64,000 nt of DNA from Lachnospiraceae bacterium (GTDB taxonomy: Bacteria; Bacillota; Clostridia; Lachnospirales; Lachnospiraceae): positions 28,140 to 92,139 of the forward strand of contig JAGASK010000028.1 of NCBI GenBank assembly GCA_017621815.1, written 5' to 3'. Under the pieces are notes generated by a model that had not been told where the DNA came from, made no database searches, and saw only the letters and a list, made by a program, of their open reading frames with translations. Shown one piece after another: positions 8,645 to 17,160 of the stretch (its first letter is position 1; each line of letters opens with the position of its first letter). Both the position numbers and the translations under genes were made by a program.

Positions 8645-10648
8645 ATGAATGAAAACACATCAGGAAAATGAAGAGATTGGGTAAAAAATGCTGCCATCAT
8701 TTTTTTGACGATAATGCTGGTGCTTACATTTTTTTCAAATACTATTATGAATTATTCTCTGCCGGAGGTTGCAACACAGTATGTGCAGAGGGGAAGCATT
8801 ACTGCAAAGGTTAGGGGAACCGGTAACGTGGAAGCTACGGATCCTTATAATGTAGTTGTAAAAGAATCCCGTGTTATTTCCAGTGTGGCTGTAAAACAAG
8901 GGGATGTGGTGGAAAAGGATCAGGTGCTTTATTATCTTGAGGATTCGGAAAGTGAAGAATTAAAACAGGCTGAAGAAGAACTGGAGAATCTTGAACTCAC
9001 TTATATGAAAGGCTTATTCGGAAGCACGGTATCGCCGGAAGTTATCAGCAAGGTAGCAAGCGGAAAAACGGATTCCTTCAGCACTTATCAGGCAATGGTA
9101 ACAGATATGCAGAATCGTTTGCAGGCTGCTGAAGACAGAGTGAACGAGTGTCAGAAGATAGTAGAAGATTTAACACTGCAGGGTACGAAAAATACAAATA
9201 ATGCCAGCATAAGCACATTAAATGATGAAGTGGAAAAAGCCAATGCAACAACAGACCTTGAGAAAGCAACAGCAGCCTTTAATAATGAAAAAGCGGAAAG
9301 GATTGCAGACCTGAATAGTGAAATTTCGGAAGTGCAGAGCAGAATATCAGATTTGGAAACCTTAGTTGCAAATGCAGATGCGATTGCGGGAAGCGTATCA
9401 GGCAGTAGTGAAGCTGCATCAGGAGGAATTGACAATTACATTAATCAGAAAGATGCAGCGGCAGTAATCGTGCAAAGCAAGCTGGATGAAATTTATAATG
9501 CTGCTGTAGGGGATCCGGGAAATCCTTATGGCGGTGGAAAAAATATAGATCAGCTGAAGGCATGGATTGACCAGAATGATAAATTTGCTGATTATCAGGT
9601 GATGCTTTCTGAATATGATGCTGCAGTATCACAGTATAATATTCTTGTTGAGAATTTTAATGTTGCTTCTGATAAACTGAGCGGTTATGATAATAATAAA
9701 GAAAAACTGGAAAAAGCAAAAAGCCAGCTGGAAAGCTTACAAAGAAACCTTGCGGAAGTACAGGCTATTTCTGTAGAATCCAGCGGAAGTGTGCAGGATG
9801 CCAGAAACAGGCTTCATACGGCAGAACAGAATATTACTGCAATTACCAATGCAAATAAGCAGTCTGATGTGGCTTATCAAAACAGGCTTGCGGATGCCCA
9901 GTCAGCTCTTAAAAATGCCCAGACAGTGTATGAACTTCTGAAAACAGAGCAGAGTGAGCTTGCAGCTGATATCAATGCTGAGCTGGATTTATCGAAAGCA
10001 AGCAGGGATATTGCGGCAAAGAAAGAAGAAATTGCAAAGCTGAAGGAAAAATCTATAGGAGCCACAATTACGGCGCCTGTAGCGGGAACCGTTACTTCAC
10101 TGGCTTATGTTGCAGGAGAAACTACGAAACCGGAAGCCGCTGCTGCGGTAATTCAGGTGGAAGGCAAGGGCTTTACGGTGAGCTTCGCAGTAACAAATGA
10201 GCAGGCGAAAAAAGTTCAGGTAGGTGATGTGGCTGAACTTCAGAATGCGTGGTATTATGATGATGCCCAGGCTGTTCTTTCAGCTATTAAACCGGACCCT
10301 GACAGTGCCGGACAGAAAAAACTTCTTGTTTTTGATGTAACGGGAAGCAGCATACAGGCGGGACAGGCTCTTAATTTGTCAGTAGGACAGCGCAGTGCGG
10401 AATATGAACTGGTAGTGCCGAACAGTGCTATCAGAGAGGACAGTAATGGTAAATTTATCCTGATTGTGGAATCCAAGAGCGGTCCGATTAGCAACAGATA
10501 TATTGCTACCAGGGTTGACGTGGAGGTGCTGGCTTCCGATGATAATAATTCGGCTATATCAGCAGGCCTCTATGGCTATGAATATGTTATTACAACTTCT
10601 ACGAAGCCGGTAGAAGCCGGTAAGCAGGTAAGGCTTAATGAATCATAA
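8645..10648 (+). pseudogene. Membrane-fusion/HlyD-like adaptor interrupted by in-frame TGA at codon 9
   Basis: An ATG at 8645 has an ideal GGAGG 8 nt upstream and opens MNENTSGK, then hits TGA (8669-8671). The same frame continues without further interruption to 10648. Downstream of the stop come a membrane helix (AAIIFLTIMLVLTFF), a biotinyl-lipoyl-like half (VKQGDVVEKDQVLYYLEDSE), a ~350-residue coiled coil, the second lipoyl half (GATITAPVAGTVTSLAYVAGE) and a beta-barrel C terminus: the layout of periplasmic adaptor/HlyD proteins. A TTG at 8705 could restart translation but has no Shine-Dalgarno site and would cut the membrane helix. Either the gene is inactivated by one base change (CGA or TGG to TGA) or the base is a sequencing error. 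Without the stop it would be 667 residues. Confidence 0.75.
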
Positions 10649-10668
10649 GAGAAGGAAGGAAAGTCAGG

Positions 10669-11757
10669 GTGGCTAAGATAAAAGAATTAATGCAGAATTT
10701 ATCACGATTACAGATAGTGCTTTCCCTGATTGTTGTGTTTTCACTTGTTCTGTTTTCCGGGATAACGGTATGGTGCAATAATAAAATAAGGAACCTGGAA
10801 GACCAGCAGGCTGCTGTAAGATGGGATGACGAGGGCGGTTGTGCCCAGGTAAGCTGTTTCTTTACAAGAGGCATGGAAGTGAATAACTTTCAGATTATGA
10901 GTTTTGAAAAGGAATTGGAAAGTGCATTGACGGAAGCGGCAGTTACAGTGGAAAACGAAAATGCCAGGCTTTATGTAGATGCTTACAGCGCCCAGGGAAA
11001 GATAACTGTTGTAAGCAGTCAGTCGACATTGGAAGCTCAGGCAATTGGAATTGGCGGTGATTTCTTCTTTTTTCATCCGCTGCAGCTTGTGAGCGGAGGA
11101 TATTTTTCGGGAAATGACTTAATGAAGGATTCCGTTATTTTGGATGAAGAGGCAGCCTGGCAGCTTTTCGGCTCCAGTGATATTGAGGGAATGAGCGTTA
11201 CCATAGGAGGAGTACCCCACTATATATCCGGCGTAATAAAGAGAGAAGAAGGCAGATTTGCCGAAAATGCCGGATTAAACAATACGTTAATATATGTTTC
11301 TGAAGAAACCCTTTCCGAATACGGAACAAGTGAAGGCATCAGCTGTTATGAAGTGGCGGCGCCCAATCCTGTCAAAGGTTTTGTGTATAATACGGCGAAA
11401 GAGAAGTTCGGTCTGAAAGAAGATGAAATGCTTGTTGTGGAGAATTCCAGCAGATATTCTCTTGAGGCAATGATACCGGTTGTGCTTGATTTCGGATTAC
11501 GTTCCATGCAGAATTCGGCAGTACATTTTCCTTATTGGGAAAATATTGCAAAAGGTTACGAAGACATAAGGGCGGTTGTTCTGATAATTCAGTTTATTCT
11601 GCTGTTGATTCCTGCGGTGATTATTCTTATTACACTTATCATAAAGTGGAAGAACAGGAAATATACTATGAAAGATATATGGCTGTATCTTATGGATAAA
11701 AAGGACAGGGCTATGGAAAAGGCCAGGGCAGAAAAGAATAAATGGGAGCATTTTTAA
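10669..11757 (+). CDS. Stand-alone MacB-type periplasmic-core-domain membrane protein, no FtsX domain
   Basis: A 362-residue protein with one N-terminal membrane helix (QIVLSLIVVFSLVLFSGITV), a ~260-residue extracellular region and one C-terminal helix (VVLIIQFILLLIPAVIILITL) ending in a basic tail. The extracellular region resembles the MacB periplasmic core of FtsX-type permeases (GGDFFFFHPLQLVSGGYF, DSVILDEEAAWQLFG, GMSVTIGGVPHYISGVI). A normal MacB/FtsX permease has four helices, so this is a reduced version. GTG start at 10669 follows GAAGGAAGGAAAG. It lies 20 nt after the adaptor-like gene; adaptor plus MacB-like domain is the typical pairing of tripartite efflux systems, but the ATPase is missing here. 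Function is inferred only from neighbours. Confidence 0.7.
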   Translation: MAKIKELMQNLSRLQIVLSLIVVFSLVLFSGITVWCNNKIRNLEDQQAAVRWDDEGGCAQVSCFFTRGMEVNNFQIMSFEKELESALTEAAVTVENENARLYVDAYSAQGKITVVSSQSTLEAQAIGIGGDFFFFHPLQLVSGGYFSGNDLMKDSVILDEEAAWQLFGSSDIEGMSVTIGGVPHYISGVIKREEGRFAENAGLNNTLIYVSEETLSEYGTSEGISCYEVAAPNPVKGFVYNTAKEKFGLKEDEMLVVENSSRYSLEAMIPVVLDFGLRSMQNSAVHFPYWENIAKGYEDIRAVVLIIQFILLLIPAVIILITLIIKWKNRKYTMKDIWLYLMDKKDRAMEKARAEKNKWEHF

Positions 11758-11790
11758 AAGTTCCTCACACTTTAAGTTATTGGAGGGTTT

Positions 11791-14070
11791 ATGAAAAGGA
11801 AAATTTGTATATTCGGATTGATAATTATGCTTCTTGCAGCAATGACCGGGTGTGGAAAGGAGAAGAATGCCGGAAATACCGAGCAGACTGTATCCGGTAA
11901 AAACTATGTATATAAAGTGAACGCTTTGGAATTTTCCGGACAGGACACCAATAAGTACAGCAGTCTGATTAAAAACGGAGATGTTATATATGCTTACGGG
12001 TATGATTATGGCAGTGCTGAGGACTCATCAATAAGTGTAAAATTTGTCAGCTTAAATGCAGACGGAAGCATAAAGGAAGAAGGAAAGATAGTTACAGATT
12101 CCAATAGCAGCATAAACAGCCTAAGATGTGATGAACTGGGAAACATTTATGCGATTAAAAATGTTTATACACCTGAACCGGAGGAGGAAGGCTCTTATCA
12201 GGATGCATATTATTTGGTGAAGTATAATGATAAAGGAGAGGAAATGTTCAGCGTATTGCTGAATGATTTACCTCAGATTAAAGAGCTCACGTCAGATAAC
12301 TGGTTTTATGCCGGAGATATAGTTCTGATTAAAGACGGTGTTTATGTCAGCGGAATGGGGAATTATTTTCAGTTTGACAGGGACGGCAATTTTGTAAAGA
12401 TTTTAACTGCTGCTGATGGGAATTCTTATGAAAGCACTACGTTATATCCTCTGGAAAACGGCAAAGTGGCATGTCTTGCCTATGAAGAAGATGGTTGTTA
12501 TGCCTGCTATGTTGACTTGGATACCGGTGTTTTTTCGGAAAAAACAAAGCTGCCCGGTTCTTCATGGGAATATTCGGTTTACCCCGGTATCGGATATGAT
12601 CTCTATCTGGTAAACAGCTATGGTGTATTTGGATATAATGTAGGAGACGAAGAGCGGACACAGTTGATGGATTATGTGGATTCCGATTTGGGGATATACA
12701 GTGTATACAATTTGCTGCCGATAAATGAAAAAGAATTTTGGGGCACCTATGACGATATGGAAACTTATGTTACACAGATCGGCCGGTTTACTAAAGTGGA
12801 GCCTAAGGATGTAAAGGATAAGAAGACCATTGTTCTGGCATGTACAGGACTTGATTGGAATATGAGAACCAATGTGGTGAAGTTTAATAAAAGCAATGAG
12901 GAATACCGGATCACCATACAGGATTATTCTTCCCTTTATGGTTCCGATTCGGATTATATGGCTGGTATCAACCGCCTGAATGCAGACATTGTATCCGGCA
13001 AAGTACCGGATATCCTTGTAATCAGTTCGGATATGCCTATAGACAGTTATATTGCAAAAGGCCTTTTCGAGGATTTAAAACCTTATATCAGTAATGACGA
13101 AGAATTGGATATCAATAATTTCATGCCTAATATTATTGATGCTTATTCTGTAGAGGGTAAGATGTATCGTCTGGTACCGTCTTATTTAATCAGCACGATT
13201 CTCGCCAAAACCTCTGATGTGGGCGAGGAAAGAGGCTGGACAGTGCAGGAAGTAAATGAACTGATGGCTTCAAAGCCGGAAGGAACCCAGTTATTAAATT
13301 ATGTTGACAGAAATACTATGCTGATAAATTGTATGAATCTGGCCGGCAACCAGTTTATAGACTGGGAAACAGGAAAATGTAATTTTGATTCAGAGGGTTT
13401 TATAGAAATGCTGGAGTTTTTAAAGCAGTTTCCTGAAGAGGTGGACAGCGCTGTTTATACGGATGATTATTGGGAGCATTATGACAGCTTATGGCGGGAA
13501 GGAAAAGTGGTTGCCCAGCTGTATACAGTAAGTGGTTTCAGGGATTTTAACTATGCTTCGAAAGGAAGTTTTGGAGAACCTGTTACAATGATAGGTTTTC
13601 CTTCCAGCAATGAAGACGGTTCTGCTATTATTGCAACTATGCAGCTTGCCATGTCCTCAAAAAGCTCAAATAAAGAAGGCGCATGGGAATTCTTAAGATA
13701 TTTTCTGACGGATGAATACCAGGATGAAATAAATTACGGATTTCCATTAAGCATAAAACGTCTGGATGCCCTGGCACAGGAAGCTACGAAAAAGTCCACT
13801 TATACAGATGAGAACGGAAACGAAGTGGAAGCAGATGATTATTATTATATAGATGGCGTTGAATTGATTATTGAGCCCATGACTGAGGAGGAAACTGAGA
13901 AATTTAAAGAAAATTTGTATAGCTTTACCCAGATTTATAATTATGATGAAAATCTTATTCAGATTATTCAGGAAGAAACAGCAGCCTTTTTCAATGGTCA
14001 GAAAAATGTCGGTGATGTTGCCGGAATTATTCAAAGCCGGGCACAAATATACGTGAATGAGAACAGATAA
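11791..14070 (+). CDS. Second propeller/solute-binding lipoprotein, paralogue of the gene at 4271
   Basis: A 759-residue lipoprotein with signal peptide and lipobox (MTGC, Cys ~21). Like the gene at 4271 it has an N-terminal ~350-residue propeller-like half (blades such as GNIYAIKNVYTPEPE, DGVYVSGMGNYFQFDRDGNF) and a C-terminal solute-binding half (VVKFNKSNEEYRITIQDYSS, LNADIVSGKVPDILVIS, EGAWEFLRYFLTDEYQDE). Matching motifs such as FIDWETG and a shared C terminus (QEETAAFFNGQKNVGDVAGIIQ) show the two arose by duplication. It lacks the acidic insert of the first copy. GGAGG lies 6 nt ahead of the ATG. It ends the operon before the terminator at 14134. Having two binding proteins for one permease pair suggests broadened or paired ligand recognition. 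Confidence 0.82.
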   Translation: MKRKICIFGLIIMLLAAMTGCGKEKNAGNTEQTVSGKNYVYKVNALEFSGQDTNKYSSLIKNGDVIYAYGYDYGSAEDSSISVKFVSLNADGSIKEEGKIVTDSNSSINSLRCDELGNIYAIKNVYTPEPEEEGSYQDAYYLVKYNDKGEEMFSVLLNDLPQIKELTSDNWFYAGDIVLIKDGVYVSGMGNYFQFDRDGNFVKILTAADGNSYESTTLYPLENGKVACLAYEEDGCYACYVDLDTGVFSEKTKLPGSSWEYSVYPGIGYDLYLVNSYGVFGYNVGDEERTQLMDYVDSDLGIYSVYNLLPINEKEFWGTYDDMETYVTQIGRFTKVEPKDVKDKKTIVLACTGLDWNMRTNVVKFNKSNEEYRITIQDYSSLYGSDSDYMAGINRLNADIVSGKVPDILVISSDMPIDSYIAKGLFEDLKPYISNDEELDINNFMPNIIDAYSVEGKMYRLVPSYLISTILAKTSDVGEERGWTVQEVNELMASKPEGTQLLNYVDRNTMLINCMNLAGNQFIDWETGKCNFDSEGFIEMLEFLKQFPEEVDSAVYTDDYWEHYDSLWREGKVVAQLYTVSGFRDFNYASKGSFGEPVTMIGFPSSNEDGSAIIATMQLAMSSKSSNKEGAWEFLRYFLTDEYQDEINYGFPLSIKRLDALAQEATKKSTYTDENGNEVEADDYYYIDGVELIIEPMTEEETEKFKENLYSFTQIYNYDENLIQIIQEETAAFFNGQKNVGDVAGIIQSRAQIYVNENR

Positions 14071-14133
14071 AGCATAATCAGGCATGAACTGAACAATAAA
14101 ATGTTTTTAAATTGATATTTTCTATGTTATAAT

Positions 14134-14172
14134 AAAGTTTACCGGAGGGATAATGTCCGGTAAACTTTTTTT
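14134..14172 (+). terminator. Intrinsic terminator / leader hairpin
   Basis: A perfect inverted repeat (AGTTTACCGGA, 9-nt loop, TCCGGTAAACT) runs straight into a T tract at 14166-14172, a textbook rho-independent terminator. It ends only 12 nt before the diguanylate cyclase start at 14185. A TATAAT at 14128-14133 lies directly before the hairpin, so the same hairpin could also act as an attenuator for a transcript starting near 14140. Confidence 0.8.
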
Positions 14173-14184
14173 ATGGAGTGCAAA

Positions 14185-15471
14185 ATGAAAAATATTAAGA
14201 CAAAGAATAGTCTTTTTGGAAAAATGCTGCAGATTACCCTGATTCCTATATTCCTTCTGGCACTGGTGATTATTTCGTTCAGCGCACACAGTTTTGCAAA
14301 TGCTTTAAACAACGAAGTAAAAAGGGGATTGATGGATTTAAGTTCAACTATTTTAACACTTTACGACCAGTTGTATCCGGGTGATTATCAGAGTTTTATA
14401 CAGGATGATGCTCTTTATATGCTGAAAGGAGAGCATCAGATTAACGGTGATTTTTCTATTATCGATACAATTAAGGAAAATACAGGAGTTGATATAACCT
14501 TTTTTTATCATGATACCAGAGTAATTACAACACTTTATGATAAGAACGGGGAACGGATTATAGGAACTAAAGTAAATGCAGTGGTAACAAAAGATGTGCT
14601 CGAGAATCAAAAGGCAGCATTTTATCCGGAGGTTTCCATTGATGGACAGGACTACTATGCTTACTATGCGCCGCTGGTAAATCAGGACGGAAACTGTGTA
14701 GGCATGCTTTTTGTGGCAAAGCCTACCAAGTCAGTATATTTGAGCATGTGGAAATCCATTCTGCCTATTATTTTTCTCGGAATCGCAGCCATGATTATTG
14801 CCGGAGCATTTACTGTACGGTTTTCCCACAATCTGATGCAGGCAATTACCAAAATAGGGGAATTTTTAGGGAAGGTTGCCAAAGGTGATTTGAGTGAAAG
14901 CCTGGACTATAATGTTTCCAAACGGGAAGATGAGCTGGGAGCACTGGGGCGGCATGCGGTATATATGCAGAAATCACTCAGTGAATTAGTAGAAAAAGAC
15001 GGACTTACAGGGCTTTTCAACCGGCGCAGCGGTGAAAAGAAGTTAAAACAGGTGCACAGGGATAAGCAAGATGGAAACAGTGAATTCTGTATTGCCCTGG
15101 GAGATATCGATTTCTTTAAGAAAATTAATGATACATATGGGCATGAATGCGGCGACGTTGTGCTTGTACGTCTGGCTCATATTATGCGAAAGCATATGAT
15201 AGGAAAAGGATTTGTTTCCAGATGGGGAGGAGAAGAGTTTTTACTGATTTTTACAGAATGCCTTTTAGAGGATGCGAAAATGATTCTGGAAGAAATTATG
15301 CAGGAAATCAGGGAGTCGGATATTGTTTATGAGGAAAATACTAAAGTCCGTGTTACCATGACATTTGGGATTTGTCAGGGCAGCACGGACAGTGTGGATG
15401 CCATTCTGCGTGAAGCGGACAGCAAGCTGTATATAGGAAAAAACAGCGGCAGAAATCAGATTGTGCAGTAA
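14185..15471 (+). CDS. Membrane-bound diguanylate cyclase (Cache-HAMP-GGDEF)
   Basis: A 428-residue protein: helix 1 (MLQITLIPIFLLALVIISF), an extracellular single-Cache sensor (~residues 35-185), helix 2 (IIFLGIAAMIIAGAFTV), a HAMP linker, then a GGDEF domain (~265-428). The domain has DGLTGLFNRRSG and the active-site motif RWGGEEF, so synthesis of cyclic di-GMP from GTP is expected. The product-inhibition I-site (RxxD upstream of GGEEF) is absent: the position reads IGKG. Start 14185 is preferred over the ATG at 14173 because GGAG sits 6 nt upstream of it. The 3' end overlaps the convergent serine hydrolase gene by 16 nt. The sensed ligand is unknown. Confidence 0.9.
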   Translation: MKNIKTKNSLFGKMLQITLIPIFLLALVIISFSAHSFANALNNEVKRGLMDLSSTILTLYDQLYPGDYQSFIQDDALYMLKGEHQINGDFSIIDTIKENTGVDITFFYHDTRVITTLYDKNGERIIGTKVNAVVTKDVLENQKAAFYPEVSIDGQDYYAYYAPLVNQDGNCVGMLFVAKPTKSVYLSMWKSILPIIFLGIAAMIIAGAFTVRFSHNLMQAITKIGEFLGKVAKGDLSESLDYNVSKREDELGALGRHAVYMQKSLSELVEKDGLTGLFNRRSGEKKLKQVHRDKQDGNSEFCIALGDIDFFKKINDTYGHECGDVVLVRLAHIMRKHMIGKGFVSRWGGEEFLLIFTECLLEDAKMILEEIMQEIRESDIVYEENTKVRVTMTFGICQGSTDSVDAILREADSKLYIGKNSGRNQIVQ

Positions 15472-16946
15472 AGATGCCCGTCGAATTCATGAAAAAGGCT
15501 TTCCTCCTGCTTTTTCATAAATATGACAGCATCATTTTCACCAAAAGAGATTTCAAATTTGATGGAACCCACATAAGAATCAATGATATGAATCTTGATG
15601 TAGAGCGTGACATCATCAAGCCAGACGGCGCTTGCCGCATAATTTAAATGATAGACAGGAAAGTTGCCTGTCAGAAGCTTACCGAAACCAAATCGGAAGG
15701 AATGATTTTCGTTATTTAAAGTAAAGTGTAATATTCCGGCAGCATAAGTGTTGTCGGAATTTTTTTTGCTAAGATTTTCTGATGAGAGGGCAGACACTTG
15801 CTTTTCGGGGATAAATTCAAGGGATACATCAGAAAATCCCATTGGATTTGCCTGTACATGGTAGTTTATATTATTAACTTTTTTCAGCATGGGGGAATTC
15901 ATATTCCCTTTTAATGGTTCCATCTGCAGGTTCGCAAGGAAGCCGGCGTAATAATTACATGCATCCGGGTCTACAGGAAGAGGTCCGTCGCTTATAAAAG
16001 GAAGGATTTCTTCGTAAAGGGCATCATAAATAAGCTGGTTTCCGCCGCCGATTCCCTGGGTATCGGCAGTAGTAACACAAATCATATCTTGCTTTGGAAG
16101 AAAAATAATGAGCTGGCCGCCCATACCGTAGCAGACGAATCCACCTTTCTGATTTCTCCAGAATTGATATCCGTAGCCGCAGGCTTCACTTAAAACAGGA
16201 GCCGTAGCAACGGTATCCGTCAGATGTGAGGTAGCAGTTTCAATGTATTCGGAGGAAACAAGCTGTATTCCGTCTATATGTCCTTTATGATGAATCAGAT
16301 AGCCGAATTTCATAAGGTCCATGGAAGTTGCCACAAGACCGCTGCCTCCAAGCGAAGTGCCGAATGGGTCGGTAATCATATAGGATTCTTCTGATAATCC
16401 GAGTACTGACAGTTTTTCCTTCAGATAGACAAGCATGGGCCTGCCGGTCAGGCGTTCTACCAGAGCACAGAGAGTATGTGCAGAGGAGGTATCATAATGA
16501 AAAATTCTTCCTGCAGGGTGGGTTGGCGGAACTGTAAAGAAACTTTCCACCCAGTCTTTTTTCAAATCCAGCTTATAAGTGGTAGAGGCATGGCAGGTGC
16601 GCATCATGAGCATATCTCGGATTGTCATATTGGCAATCCAGGGATGTACATCGACAGGAACCTTGTCCGGAAAATACTTTATAATTACATCATCAAGGGA
16701 AATTTTTCCTTCGTCTGCAAGGAGTGCGACGGCTATGGATGTAAAGCTTTTACTGATGGAAAACATTCGGTGAAGGGTATCTGCATTGCAGGGAGAATAA
16801 TAGCATTCAGCAATAAGTTTGTTGCGGTGCAATAATAGAAAGCTGTGCATAGGTACTTCGTGAGCCTTCAGCCTGTTTATGAAATCAATGATACAGCCGG
16901 ATGGGATTCCTGTTTCCTCAGGGAGAGCCTTTTCAAATGTAAGCAT
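15456..16946 (-). CDS. Beta-lactamase-family (class C type) serine hydrolase
   Basis: A 496-residue protein. Residues 1-~340 form a serine beta-lactamase/DD-peptidase fold: the SxxK motif is SISK in FSISKSFTSIAVALL, and the second motif region reads YDTSSAHTLCALVERLTG. The ~150-residue C-terminal extension is beta-rich and unassigned. It has no signal peptide, so a cytoplasmic esterase or hydrolase role is more likely than a penicillin-binding protein. CGGAGG precedes the ATG. Its 3' end overlaps the convergent diguanylate cyclase by 16 nt, with no terminator between them. A half copy of the dispersed palindromic element lies in its 5' leader (16963-16981). Confidence 0.85.
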   Translation of the reverse strand: MLTFEKALPEETGIPSGCIIDFINRLKAHEVPMHSFLLLHRNKLIAECYYSPCNADTLHRMFSISKSFTSIAVALLADEGKISLDDVIIKYFPDKVPVDVHPWIANMTIRDMLMMRTCHASTTYKLDLKKDWVESFFTVPPTHPAGRIFHYDTSSAHTLCALVERLTGRPMLVYLKEKLSVLGLSEESYMITDPFGTSLGGSGLVATSMDLMKFGYLIHHKGHIDGIQLVSSEYIETATSHLTDTVATAPVLSEACGYGYQFWRNQKGGFVCYGMGGQLIIFLPKQDMICVTTADTQGIGGGNQLIYDALYEEILPFISDGPLPVDPDACNYYAGFLANLQMEPLKGNMNSPMLKKVNNINYHVQANPMGFSDVSLEFIPEKQVSALSSENLSKKNSDNTYAAGILHFTLNNENHSFRFGFGKLLTGNFPVYHLNYAASAVWLDDVTLYIKIHIIDSYVGSIKFEISFGENDAVIFMKKQEESLFHEFDGHLYCTI

Positions 16947-16962
16947 TTTATAACCTCCGAAT

Positions 16963-16981
16963 TAATTCATGATAATAGAAA
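16963..16981 (-). repeat. Half copy of the dispersed palindromic element, minus orientation
   Basis: Read on the minus strand this 19-mer is TTTCTATTATCATGAATTA, identical to the right end of the element at 43249-43268. It lies in the leader of the minus-strand serine hydrolase, so it too points in the direction of transcription. Confidence 0.7.
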
Positions 16982-17160
16982 ATAGATTTGTAAATAATTT
17001 CGGCTTCATAATAGCATAGATGCATGAAAATAACAAGCAACGTTCCTGTATTGCCGGAAATTATAAAGTTTTAGGCATTTTTAATAATTATGTTTTAAAA
17101 ATTTTATTTTTATTGTATAATATATCTATGCTAAAAAATTGAAGTCATCAGGAGGAGGAA
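16982..17160 (+). promoter_or_regulatory. Divergent intergenic region with chemoreceptor promoter
   Basis: This AT-rich gap between divergent genes carries a TATAAT -10 at 17116-17121, 40 nt before the chemoreceptor start; the -35 position (TTTTAA, 17093-17098) is poor. AGGAGGAGG lies just before the ATG at 17161. I saw no operator or flagellar-type sigma motif. Confidence 0.4.

Noticed and set aside
8669-8671. TGA read as tryptophan or selenocysteine in the adaptor gene
   Set aside because: Several genes in the window end at TGA (for example the permease ending at 7666 and the reductase ending at 45614), so TGA is a normal stop. The position in the cytoplasmic N terminus has no selenoprotein context.
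9151-9435. Minus-strand frames inside the adaptor gene and other long genes
   Set aside because: They mirror coding constraint of the plus strand, lack ribosome binding sites and show no family resemblance.
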